DNA from: Syntrophotaleaceae bacterium
Lineage (GTDB): Bacteria; Desulfobacterota; Desulfuromonadia; Desulfuromonadales; Syntrophotaleaceae
Reading direction: 5' to 3'
Assembly: GCA_041390365.1 (NCBI GenBank)
Contig: JAWKQB010000001.1
Span: 124,001 to 188,000 of the forward strand
DNA length: 64,000 bases
The notes beneath the pieces were generated by a model. It made no database searches. It was not told where the DNA came from and worked only from the letters and a program-made list of their open reading frames with translations. Position numbers and translations under genes: made by a program. Below, piece after piece: positions 8,350 to 16,045 of this stretch (its first letter is position 1; every line of letters begins with the position of its first letter).

Positions 8350-8790
8350 TCAACGGCACATTTCCGCCCGCACCGCCTTCAGGATCGTCGGCATGGCCTG
8401 CTGCAGGGTCACCGAAGGCTCAATGCCCCAGGCGATGCTCTCCGGTTCCACACCGATCACCACCGCTTCCGGCTGGTTGGACCGGCCTGCCATATAGAGG
8501 ACCCGTGACAGGTCGAAGCCGTGCAGGGATGCCAGCACCTTGGGCTTCAAGCAATCATCGAAGGGCACCCGGTAGACTGTGCCGGGCGCATGATCGCCCT
8601 CCATGGCATCCACAATGATAATGCGTTCGGCGACCGAGATTTGGGGCAAGGCTTCGAGAAAAGCGGTGCCGATCTCCAGAACGGTCACGTCCGGCGGCAA
8701 AGTCTCCTGACTCAGAGCCCGGGCCACGTGCACGCCGATACCTTCGTCGGTCAAGAGCAGATTGCCGATGCCGAGAATGAGCGTCTTCAT
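8350..8790 (-). CDS. Hydrogenase maturation endopeptidase (HybD/HyaD family)
   Basis: This 146-residue protease removes the C-terminal extension of the large subunit after nickel insertion. The three nickel-recognition residues of the family are visible as Glu16 (in DEGIG), Asp61 (IIIVDA) and His90 (SLHGFDL). It lies 16 bases after the small subunit gene and its substrate is presumably the 18-residue tail of the large subunit encoded at 9848-11557. Standard length, no anomalies. Confidence 0.95.
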   Translation of the reverse strand: MKTLILGIGNLLLTDEGIGVHVARALSQETLPPDVTVLEIGTAFLEALPQISVAERIIIVDAMEGDHAPGTVYRVPFDDCLKPKVLASLHGFDLSRVLYMAGRSNQPEAVVIGVEPESIAWGIEPSVTLQQAMPTILKAVRAEMCR

Positions 8791-8806
8791 GCCCGAAGCT
8801 CCTCGG

Positions 8807-9781
8807 CTAATCGTCTACATCCTGGCCATGACAGGAGGTACAGGTGGTTCTGGGGGGATCGACACGCACCCCGTCGTGGTCTCTAGGTAGAGCGCCCCGG
8901 GTACTGAAAAGGGGCGCGAACTGGTCCGGATAACCATTCTGGGTGCAGCCCTCGCAGAGCGAATCGTTGCCGACGCACCAGTTGACGCCGTTGTTCCATT
9001 TGCGGGTCGGGCAATCGGAGTAGGTGATGCGCCCCTTGCAGCCGAGGTTGTTCATGCACAGTTCGGTCTCGCTCAAGGAGTTCGCCCAGGCCCGTCCCCG
9101 CCGAGGACAGCGACTGTGGACTGTGCTGCCGTAAAGAGCGGTGGGCCGGCCCGAGGAATCGAGACTGGGGTTGTTGCCGGCGAGCAGTTGGGCGATGGTC
9201 CAGACGACCCAGTCGGGGTGTGCCGGACAGCCCGGAATGCTGATGACCGGCCGGCCGGTCACGTCCCTGACCCCCCTGACCGAGGTCGGGTTGGGAGCAG
9301 CGCCCGCGATCCCGCCGTAGGAAGCGCAGGTGCCTATTGAGAGAATCCGGGTCGCTCGCGATGCCAGGTCGTTGACCGCTTCCATGGCGGTAATATCGTA
9401 TCCGTTTTCCGACCAGAGAATGCAGGTCTTGCCGTTGAATGCCGTGGGGATGCCCCCTTCAACAGCCAGAATGAAGGGATCCAGGTCCACGCTCCGCAGG
9501 GTTTCCACAGCCAGATCGCCGGCGGCGCCCATTAAATTGGGATGGTAGGCGAGATTGATGGTGTTGATCAGCAGGTCCGCCAGATCCACGGGCCCGCTTG
9601 TCGAAAAGCGGTTGGCCAGAGAGACGGTGCAGCCGGTGCAACTGGCTGCCGACAGCCAGATGATCGGGGGTCCTCCACCGGCGGCAAGCACGCGATTAAG
9701 CGGTCCGAGGGCGGACTGCAGCCCCAAGGCGGCCGCAGAAGCGGTGCAATACTTCAAAAAGTCCCGTCTTGTCACTCTCAT
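8807..9781 (-). CDS. [NiFe] hydrogenase small subunit with C-terminal CxxCH haem motif
   Basis: A Tat signal (TRRDFLK at residues 4-10 and a hydrophobic stretch to about 34) precedes the iron-sulfur subunit. The proximal cluster begins CTGC (Cys48, Cys51) with glycine, not the extra cysteine of oxygen-tolerant enzymes. The distal region holds HSRC and LCMNNLGC. In the medial site Cys257, Cys276 and Cys279 are joined by Cys269 (WCV instead of the usual WPV), which should allow a [4Fe-4S] cluster. The protein has no C-terminal membrane helix; it ends CTSCHGQDVDD, a haem-c motif (Cys314, Cys317, His318). GGAG is eight bases before this ATG, better than for the ATG two codons earlier (9787). Confidence 0.95.
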   Translation of the reverse strand: MRVTRRDFLKYCTASAAALGLQSALGPLNRVLAAGGGPPIIWLSAASCTGCTVSLANRFSTSGPVDLADLLINTINLAYHPNLMGAAGDLAVETLRSVDLDPFILAVEGGIPTAFNGKTCILWSENGYDITAMEAVNDLASRATRILSIGTCASYGGIAGAAPNPTSVRGVRDVTGRPVISIPGCPAHPDWVVWTIAQLLAGNNPSLDSSGRPTALYGSTVHSRCPRRGRAWANSLSETELCMNNLGCKGRITYSDCPTRKWNNGVNWCVGNDSLCEGCTQNGYPDQFAPLFSTRGALPRDHDGVRVDPPRTTCTSCHGQDVDD

Positions 9782-9847
9782 GGGCATGTCTCCTTTGAAA
9801 CACCTAAATCATTCAGAGATGGTTCAGTCTGCCTGAAAACCACCCGA

Positions 9848-11557
9848 TCAGCCCCTGACACCTGCATGGGCGACAACCTCTGGTTTTCCGTCCGGCCTCA
9901 TCACATGGACGGCGCAGGACATGCAGGGGTCGAAGGAATGGATCACCCGCAGGACTTCCACCGGCTGTGAGGCATCCTGCACGGGCGTGCCGACCAGGGC
10001 CTCTTCAATAGGTCCCCGCATCGAGTTGCCATCCATCGGCGAAGCATTCCAGCAGGTCGGAGTGATGATCTGGTAATGACCGATGGCCGGCCCGCCGGTT
10101 GGCGAACGGGTGCTGCTCGCGGCCGTGCTCACCCAATGCCCCAGAGCACCGCGGGGCGCTTCGGTAAGACCCTCGCCCGTCTGGCTGAAGCCGCTGCTGT
10201 AGCTGTTGTAGACGGGGTTGCCGACCACCAGCTGATCCAGCCAGTCGAACATGGCATCGGCAATCTTCTGCGCCTCCAAAGCGCGGGCCATGTGTCGATC
10301 CATGACCGACACCCCAGCCCAGTAGTCGCCATTGACCCACATGCGGGCGAGGGGACCGCACTCCATCGGCTTGCCGTCATAGCGCGGCGCCTTGAGCCAG
10401 GAATAGGCATCAGGTTTAGCGGAGGGGTCCACCGCCACGGTACTGCCGCCGGCCGGGTGTCTGTCGTCGGTGGAGTTGGCATACCAGGAGAAACTGACCT
10501 GTTCCCGGATATTGCTTGTCGACAGCGTCTGCACACTGTTGGGCGCCGAATCATTGACGACCCCCCGGCGCAGGAGACGGTTCGGATTGGCTCGGTCGTC
10601 CAGATCAAAGACGCCGTAGGCCATCAGATGTCCGTGACCCTTGCCGATATCGCTGTATTCGTCGTAGACAGATTGCAGCAGCTGAACGTCCGGAATGTAG
10701 ACCCTGTCGATGAACTGTGCCAGTTCATCCAGGTAGTTGGTAAAGGCACCTATGGTTGACGAGGTCGGTTTTGCGGTCATGCCGCCGGCCTGAAAGGCGG
10801 AGGGATGCGGCATCTTGCCGCCGAAAATCGCTCCCATTTCATGAGCTTTGCGGCGCATGGTGATGGCGGCGGGGAGGTTGCTGCTGATTCGCTGAAGGTT
10901 GCCGCTGCGCATCAGGTCGATGTTCCAGGCCGGGGACCAGGGGGCGCCGGGTGGGGCGTTCACATAGTCGAGGGCGGCCAACAGGTAGAAATGGAGGATA
11001 TGGGATTGCAGAAAGTTGGCTCCAAGCACCAGATTGCGCAGGATGCGGGCGTTGGCTGGAACAGCGACGGCGGCCGCGTCCTCCAGGGCCATGGTGGCGG
11101 CCAGGCCATGGGAGACGGGGCAGACCCCGCAAATGCGTTCGGTAAGATAGGGTGCATCCCTGGGATCGCGGCCGGCCAGAATCTGCTCGAAACCACGGAA
11201 CAGGGTGCCGGTACAGCGGGCGTCGGTAACCTGCTGCACGCCATTCACCGTATCGATTTCAACCGCAACCTTGAGGTGGCCTTCGATACGGGTGACCGGA
11301 TCGATAACAGTAAAGGACGCGGGGATTCCGATGCCGGTACTGCCGGATGTGCCGCCGGAGGTGGTGCCGCCGGGGGGAGGGCTGGTCGTGCCGACCGGGC
11401 TACTGTCGTCGCCACCGCCACCTCCACCGCCACATCCTGTTGCCATCAGGACCGCGCCCGCGCCGAGAGCGGCAATGCCCGCTGCGGTGGCGACGGTTCC
11501 ACTTTCCTTGTCCTGATGGGGCTGATTCTGGTCAATCTTTTCCCGCTGTTTCGACAT
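9848..11557 (-). CDS. [NiFe] hydrogenase large subunit with N-terminal lipobox-like extension
   Basis: This subunit carries the active site: L1 ICGVC (Cys143, Cys146) and L2 DPCMSCAVH (Cys545, Cys548, His551), with an 18-residue tail VMRPDGKPEVVAHAGVRG left for the protease. The conserved domain begins at about residue 83 (VIDPVTRIEGHL). The preceding 80 residues are unusual: a charged n-region, a hydrophobic stretch (21-41), LMATGC at 37-42 resembling a lipobox, a glycine run and a Ser/Thr/Pro/Gly linker. AGGAGG lies upstream of the ATG, so the extension should be translated. The large subunit gene precedes the small, the reverse of the usual order. Confidence 0.95.
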   Translation of the reverse strand: MSKQREKIDQNQPHQDKESGTVATAAGIAALGAGAVLMATGCGGGGGGGDDSSPVGTTSPPPGGTTSGGTSGSTGIGIPASFTVIDPVTRIEGHLKVAVEIDTVNGVQQVTDARCTGTLFRGFEQILAGRDPRDAPYLTERICGVCPVSHGLAATMALEDAAAVAVPANARILRNLVLGANFLQSHILHFYLLAALDYVNAPPGAPWSPAWNIDLMRSGNLQRISSNLPAAITMRRKAHEMGAIFGGKMPHPSAFQAGGMTAKPTSSTIGAFTNYLDELAQFIDRVYIPDVQLLQSVYDEYSDIGKGHGHLMAYGVFDLDDRANPNRLLRRGVVNDSAPNSVQTLSTSNIREQVSFSWYANSTDDRHPAGGSTVAVDPSAKPDAYSWLKAPRYDGKPMECGPLARMWVNGDYWAGVSVMDRHMARALEAQKIADAMFDWLDQLVVGNPVYNSYSSGFSQTGEGLTEAPRGALGHWVSTAASSTRSPTGGPAIGHYQIITPTCWNASPMDGNSMRGPIEEALVGTPVQDASQPVEVLRVIHSFDPCMSCAVHVMRPDGKPEVVAHAGVRG

Positions 11558-11680
11558 GGGAATCCTCCTGGGTTTGGGCTCAAGCCACCGTGGTGCCTTT
11601 ATGCTCTGGCTGAAGAGGCGTAAGTTCGCTCGCGGTTTTGGTTGGCTACGGACAAAGTCCAGAAATACTAGTTAGTCAAT

Positions 11681-11697
11681 GAGCAAACTTTGTACCA
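11681..11697 (-). promoter_or_regulatory. Sigma-54-type (-24/-12) promoter of the hydrogenase operon
   Basis: On the minus strand the bases TGGTACAAAGTTTGCTC match the TGGCAC-N5-TTGCW consensus except for one T, with GG and GC ten bases apart as required. It would start transcription near 11671 and give a leader of about 115 bases before the large subunit ATG. Confidence 0.75.
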
Positions 11698-11871
11698 TAC
11701 GTATTAATTCATGATTTATGATAGTGAAGATCTGGAAAAAAAGTCAACAATACCACTCAATTTTTATCATTTTTTTGTTTAGTAAAGAATACTGAAAAAA
11801 CATAAATGATAGACTAAAAACACTTCCGCACGATGAGTGTCTATTTATTTAGTCAACTTATGTCCGGTTTT

Positions 11872-11887
11872 GTCTCTGTAAAGCGAC
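11872..11887. promoter_or_regulatory. Imperfect palindrome, putative activator site (distal to hydrogenase promoter)
   Basis: GTCTCT-GTAA-AGCGAC has half sites that match as inverted copies at five of six positions. The same 16-mer with two changes recurs at 11985-12000. The centre lies about 195 bases upstream of the -24/-12 element, a usual distance for a sigma-54 enhancer-binding protein. Confidence 0.55.
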
Positions 11888-11984
11888 GAGATACTGGGAG
11901 TAAGGGGCGTTTCACAGCTGGACTGAAGACTTTTCAATTATCGAATCCAGATCTTTTGTCGGAAGGTAATGGATGAAGTGGTTT

Positions 11985-12000
11985 GTCTCTAAAAAGCGAC
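11985..12000. promoter_or_regulatory. Second copy of the imperfect palindrome
   Basis: GTCTCT-AAAA-AGCGAC, flanked by T and A so that the symmetrical form is TGTCTCT...AGCGACA. It lies 113 bases from the first copy, close to a whole number of helical turns, which favours cooperative binding by one regulator. It is also closer to the GGDEF gene and could affect it. Confidence 0.55.
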
Positions 12001-12173
12001 ACTCGCCAAGGAAGGCTTTCCTCTTTGACCAACAAACAACGGCAGGTGGGAAGAAAAGGGACATTTAAGGTTGACTTTTTCTTGTCGTTCATTGGAGAAT
12101 GCCGGGATTACATCCCCCCGGCTCTCTCCAAACCCCTATTATCATTCTAGAATCTGAATCGGGAGAACGATCG

Positions 12174-13223
12174 TTGGAACCGGTCGGTTATTCAGATAAC
12201 GATGATTTCCGAAGCCGAATTCAAGATCTCGAGGCTGAAAACCGGCGGCTTTCGGAAATCTGTGAAAACCTGCAGGCCACCCAGGACGCTCTGGAGCATG
12301 TCATCGGCACCGCCAATCATAAACTTCTCGCGGCCGAGATGCTGAGCATGGAACTGGAGCAGGTTTTTTACTCCTGTGCCGACCCGACATGGGTTGTGCG
12401 GCAGGACGGTATTGTGGTGCGGGCCAACGAGGCCATGCTGCAGTTTTTGGGGCTGGCCCGGGCAGAGGTGGTCGGGAGCAAATGCAGGGAACTGTTGAAG
12501 GCGGATATCTGCAAAGAAGGGATCTGTCCACTTCCCGTGGCCAGACGTTATAAAAAAAGTTTCAAGGAACTCGATCTCGAGAGGCGAAGCCCGGAGGGCA
12601 AGCCCCTGCATTATCTGGTCAGCGCATCCACCCTGGTCACCCTGGACGGGTCACCGGGGCTTGTGGTTCAGTTCAAGGACATTACATTGCGCAAAGAGGC
12701 CGAGGCGGCTCTGGACCGACTGGCAAGGGTCGACGGACTCACCCAGGTCGCCAACCGCCGCTCCTTCGATGAGGCCCTGGATCGGGAGTGGGCAAGGCTT
12801 GCCCGCGAAAAATCTCCGCTCTCCCTGGTTTTGTGCGATATTGATTGCTTCAAGAAGTATAACGATCATTACGGGCATCAGGAAGGGGACGAATGCCTGC
12901 GCCTGGTGGCCCGAGCGCTCCGGACCTGCGCCAACCGACCGGCCGATCTGGTTGCCCGCTACGGCGGCGAGGAATTTGTTTTTCTGCTGCCGAACACCCC
13001 GCTGGAGGGCGCACTTCGAATCGGGGAAAAGGCCCGGGAGGCGGTCCAAGCGCTCGGCCTGAAGCACGAGGCTTCCGACGTGGAGTCCGTGGTCACCCTG
13101 AGCCTGGGAGCGGCGTCCCTGGTACCCCACCCGGCAGGATCCGCCAAGGATCTGGTAGAAGCCGCTGATGAAGCCCTCTACCGGGCCAAGAATGCCGGGC
13201 GCAACCGTATCGTGGCGGCATAA
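12174..13223 (+). CDS. PAS-GGDEF diguanylate cyclase
   Basis: The protein has a short coiled-coil segment (IQDLEAENRRLSEICENLQ), a PAS sensor domain with a cysteine-containing loop (KADICKEGICPLP), and a complete GGDEF domain with the active signature GGEEF and a product-inhibition site RPAD five residues ahead. It should make cyclic di-GMP and sense a ligand or redox state through the PAS domain; no membrane helix is seen. The TTG start at 12174 has GGAGA about eight bases upstream; an in-frame ATG at 12099 would add 25 residues but has no spaced binding site. It is divergent from the hydrogenase operon. A shared bidirectional terminator (13249-13278) ends it. Confidence 0.88.
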   Translation: MEPVGYSDNDDFRSRIQDLEAENRRLSEICENLQATQDALEHVIGTANHKLLAAEMLSMELEQVFYSCADPTWVVRQDGIVVRANEAMLQFLGLARAEVVGSKCRELLKADICKEGICPLPVARRYKKSFKELDLERRSPEGKPLHYLVSASTLVTLDGSPGLVVQFKDITLRKEAEAALDRLARVDGLTQVANRRSFDEALDREWARLAREKSPLSLVLCDIDCFKKYNDHYGHQEGDECLRLVARALRTCANRPADLVARYGGEEFVFLLPNTPLEGALRIGEKAREAVQALGLKHEASDVESVVTLSLGAASLVPHPAGSAKDLVEAADEALYRAKNAGRNRIVAA

Positions 13224-13248
13224 AAGCCCGCGAAATTCGCAAAAAAAA

Positions 13249-13278
13249 GCCTGACGGAGCGGCCGTCAGGCTTTTTTT
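13249..13278. terminator. Bidirectional intrinsic terminator
   Basis: Arms GCCTGACGG (13249-13257) and CCGTCAGGC (13263-13271) around a five-base loop, with eight A before and seven T after. It separates two convergent genes and can terminate either. Confidence 0.92.
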
Positions 13279-13285
13279 GTCTCAC

Positions 13286-13705
13286 TTACTTTTTCATGAA
13301 GTTAGCGGGATCTATCACGAACCAGACATTATTGACACCCTGGCCTTTCACATCACCGGGTTGCTTGTCCATGAAAAAATAATAGAGCGGATATCCGCGG
13401 AAGGTTGTTTGTTTTGTACCGTCCGACCGTTCAATGGTTCCGAAGTCCTCGGCAGGGACCCCTTCTGGAGGAAGAACTTCTTCCCGATAGTATGCGGGCC
13501 ATTTTTCCAGACAGCCTCCGGTGCACACGCTCACTCCCGGTTGGTCCTTGGTGAACCAGTACAGGGTCATGCCTTTGGCATCGGTTATATAATTCCCCAG
13601 GCCTTCCTGACTGGCGATCTTGATGGCGTGATGATTGGCGCTGGCGGTTGCGGCCGGCAGCAGGCAGGCGAGCAAAAGCAAAAGTACCCAGGCACTTTTT
13701 TTCAT
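13286..13705 (-). CDS. Secreted COG4315-type protein (Lipoprotein_15 repeat)
   Basis: After a clear signal peptide (MKKSAWV, hydrophobic core, cleavage near ASA-N) the mature protein carries two copies of the aromatic repeat seen in COG4315 proteins: LYWFTKD with CTGGC and W, and LYYFFMDKQPGD with VWFVIDP. The family is exported and of unknown function, often found near cytochromes or redox stress genes. The start at 13705 is preceded by GGAG; the frame continues upstream without a site. The two cysteines in VCTGGC could form a disulfide or bind a metal. Confidence 0.85.
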   Translation of the reverse strand: MKKSAWVLLLLLACLLPAATASANHHAIKIASQEGLGNYITDAKGMTLYWFTKDQPGVSVCTGGCLEKWPAYYREEVLPPEGVPAEDFGTIERSDGTKQTTFRGYPLYYFFMDKQPGDVKGQGVNNVWFVIDPANFMKK

Positions 13706-13867
13706 GACGGTCTCCTTGAAGAATTCAGCAGGGTTCCTTGTTTTCAGCATGTCCCGTTTTACAATAGATTCAGCAGGTTGCTGTTTCGTATTTGAAGATC
13801 TTTCTGTTCATTATTCTACCGCATCTTTCAAACTGCGCTACTTAGCAAGCGAATCTGCATCTTGAAC

Positions 13868-14290
13868 ATGGGTAATATTCCGAAAGTCGCCTACTTGCGT
13901 TATCTGCTGATGAACCTTCCCGGCATGATCGGGCTGATCCTGGTTCTGATTCTGATCGGGCACTGGATTTCACTGCCCGGCTGGATGTTCTGGCTGATTC
14001 TCGGTCTCTGGATTGCCAAGGACTTTCTGCTGTTTCCCTTTGTCTGGCGCTCATACCTGCCAACCGATTCCACCGACAGTGCCTCTCTCGCCGGGCAGAA
14101 GGGGGTGGTGAAAAAACGGCTTGATCCCGGCGGTTATATCGAGGTGCGGGGCGAATTGTGGCGGGCCGAGCGCATGTCTCCGGGACCTCCGGTGGAGGTA
14201 GGAAGGATAGTCCACATACGAAGACGGGAAGGGCTTAGCCTGTTCGTGACTGAAGATGACTGCGGCGAAATCGATAAAAAACAGCAATGA
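13868..14290 (+). CDS. NfeD-like membrane protein
   Basis: Two adjacent hydrophobic helices (about residues 16-33 and 39-57) are followed by an OB-fold-like C-terminal domain with GQKGVVKKRLDPGGYIEVRGELWRA broken here as GQKGVV, LDPGGY, VRGELW: the hallmark of NfeD proteins. NfeD partners act on membrane-protein quality control with SPFH proteins, but neither an SPFH gene nor an NfeD-type serine protease lies adjacent. No good ribosome site is seen; an in-frame TTG occurs two codons earlier. The 140-residue length fits the short NfeD1b class. Confidence 0.8.
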   Translation: MGNIPKVAYLRYLLMNLPGMIGLILVLILIGHWISLPGWMFWLILGLWIAKDFLLFPFVWRSYLPTDSTDSASLAGQKGVVKKRLDPGGYIEVRGELWRAERMSPGPPVEVGRIVHIRRREGLSLFVTEDDCGEIDKKQQ

Positions 14291-14326
14291 AACGGGAACA
14301 GGCTGAAAATTCGAGGCTTTCCTGAA

Positions 14327-15106
14327 CTATTGACAGGGCGGAATGTCAAGGGTCTCCAGGTAGGCGCACGCTGCCGTTTCCGGTTGGAATTGCCGGGCGA
14401 TATCCAGGGCGTTTTTGCCGTCAGCGTTGCAGGCCCTGACATTCGCACCTCTAGCTTTCAGGAATTGCAGGCCCTCGAGGTAGCCACTGTAGGCGTGCCA
14501 GAGAAAGGGCGTATTCCCCTGGTCGCTACGGGCTTCCAGGTCGGACCCGGCCGCAAGCAGCATTTCGGCGAGGACTGTGTCCTTGTTGAACAGTGGGGTC
14601 ATGCCGAGATCGTCCCGGGCCTCCGTCTCGGCTCCCCGCTGCAGCAGTAGTTGCACCATGTTCCGTTCTTTGGCAAGGTGAAGGGCGCTTTGTCCGGTGG
14701 CATCCCTGGTGTTGATGTTCATGCCCTCGTCGATCAATTGTTCGACAAGAGCAAGATTGCCCGCCAGCAAGGCATCGAAAAAACGCTGCGTGTTTTCATT
14801 CGCTTCCAGTAGTTTCGCGCCCTGGTGCTGCTGCTCAAGAGCCTGCAGGCGAGGAGAGACGAGCAGGGGGATAAGGATTGCCCCGGCACTGATGAGCAGG
14901 CTCAGGGCGATGAGCAGCCCCCGGACGCGGCCGACCCAGCCGCGATAGAGCCCGTAGCCGCAGAGCATGCCAAAGGCGGGCGGCAACAGCCAGGGCCAAC
15001 CCGCCCCTTGCGACGCCGAAACCTGGGACTGTGCTGCCAGAATGGCGACCGTCGCCAGCAGCGCCGCGTTCAGGCCGAGATAGACCAGTCCGAATAGTTT
15101 ACGCAT
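14327..15106 (-). CDS. Membrane protein with ankyrin repeats
   Basis: Three hydrophobic segments in the first 90 residues (roughly 5-25, 38-55, 62-82) anchor a C-terminal ankyrin domain of about four to five repeats (for example DATGQSALHLAKERNMVQLL split at usual helix turns, and ADGKNALDIA). Ankyrin domains bind protein partners; this one would face one side of the inner membrane. It starts nine bases after the PDZ protein gene; GTG at 15109 or ATG at 15106 are both possible after AAGGAAG. It is the last gene of the operon with the giant exported protein, so an assembly or regulatory role for that protein is a reasonable guess only. Confidence 0.82.
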   Translation of the reverse strand: MRKLFGLVYLGLNAALLATVAILAAQSQVSASQGAGWPWLLPPAFGMLCGYGLYRGWVGRVRGLLIALSLLISAGAILIPLLVSPRLQALEQQHQGAKLLEANENTQRFFDALLAGNLALVEQLIDEGMNINTRDATGQSALHLAKERNMVQLLLQRGAETEARDDLGMTPLFNKDTVLAEMLLAAGSDLEARSDQGNTPFLWHAYSGYLEGLQFLKARGANVRACNADGKNALDIARQFQPETAACAYLETLDIPPCQ

Positions 15107-15118
15107 CACGGTTCTTCC

Positions 15119-16030
15119 TTATTTCTGAAGGTTTATCGTGGTCTGCACAATCTCGCTGCTACGGTGGATGGTCAGGTGCAGCCCCCCGCTCGACTCCTTT
15201 ACCAGTCGCACGAACTGAGCAGAATTCTGGCTGGCGATGCCGTTGGCTGCGACAACGATGTCGCCGACCTCCAGACCGGCCCGGGCCGCCGGCGAACCGG
15301 GCAAAACCTCAAGGATGCGCACCCCCATCGGTACTGCGCCGTAGGCCTGTCCAGTCAGACTATCGTTGTCCGTAACCCCGACCCCCAGGCGGGGAGGTTC
15401 CGGGTTGTCGAGCAGGCTCTGCGGCCACCCGACTGGCGGCTCTGGGAGGAGTGCTGGGGGTTCGGCCGCCGGCATTGCAGCGGCTTCGGCAGCCTGGCTG
15501 TTTGCGAGGTAGTCGTCAAAGGCAAGGCCGCGCGCGCGGGGATCGCCCACATCGGCGAAGATCCCCGGCCCGGCGTCGGAGAAGAGATCGGATACCTTGC
15601 CGGCGCCTCCCGGTCCGGGCGAGACGTTGACAGGGGCCGCCGGCGTCGCCGTCTGAGCCGGCCCTGACCGTCCGGTTTGCGCCGGTTGCGCTGCTTGGGT
15701 CTGCGGCCGGCGGAACAGCGCCTTCAGACCCTCCCGGGCATTGCCGACCCCCTTGACCTTGACAGCCGATACATTCCTCCCCGAAACGGCGCTGACTTCC
15801 CACTGGCCGACAGGCAGTTCTCTTCCCTGGCTGGTGATATAGAAAAGGTCCACAGACCAGCCGGTCTGCGGCAGGACGTTGCCATCGACGGCAATTGTCA
15901 CCTCCGTCCCACTGATGGCGACCACCCGCCCCTCGATGATGTCCGACCCCTGGGATGACCAGCCCATCGCTGGCAGAGACCCCAGAATCCAAAACATCAG
16001 CACCAGCCACCCTTTTATCGGCTTTTTCAT
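15119..16030 (-). CDS. Exported PDZ-domain protein
   Basis: A signal peptide (MKKPIKGWLVLMF, cleavage near residue 24) leads into an N-terminal beta-rich domain (IEGRVVAISGTEVTIAV) that resembles small barrel folds, then a Pro/Ala/Gln-rich linker, and a PDZ domain at about residues 215-303 (LGVGV, GVRILEVLPGSPAARAGLEVGD). The PDZ domain is at the very C-terminus and no protease domain is present, so it is likely a periplasmic adaptor. AAGGAGAG precedes the ATG, 15 bases after the giant gene. Confidence 0.85.
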   Translation of the reverse strand: MKKPIKGWLVLMFWILGSLPAMGWSSQGSDIIEGRVVAISGTEVTIAVDGNVLPQTGWSVDLFYITSQGRELPVGQWEVSAVSGRNVSAVKVKGVGNAREGLKALFRRPQTQAAQPAQTGRSGPAQTATPAAPVNVSPGPGGAGKVSDLFSDAGPGIFADVGDPRARGLAFDDYLANSQAAEAAAMPAAEPPALLPEPPVGWPQSLLDNPEPPRLGVGVTDNDSLTGQAYGAVPMGVRILEVLPGSPAARAGLEVGDIVVAANGIASQNSAQFVRLVKESSGGLHLTIHRSSEIVQTTINLQK

Positions 16031-16045
16031 AGTCTCTCCTTTACC

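Larger units (their letters stand above)
11558..12173. other. AT-rich divergent control region between the hydrogenase operon and a diguanylate cyclase gene
   Basis: This stretch of about 600 bases is clearly more AT-rich than the flanking genes. It contains a sigma-54-type promoter reading left (11681-11697), two related 16-bp imperfect palindromes (11872-11887, 11985-12000), and the leader of the divergent GGDEF gene. I see no coding frame. Confidence 0.75.
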
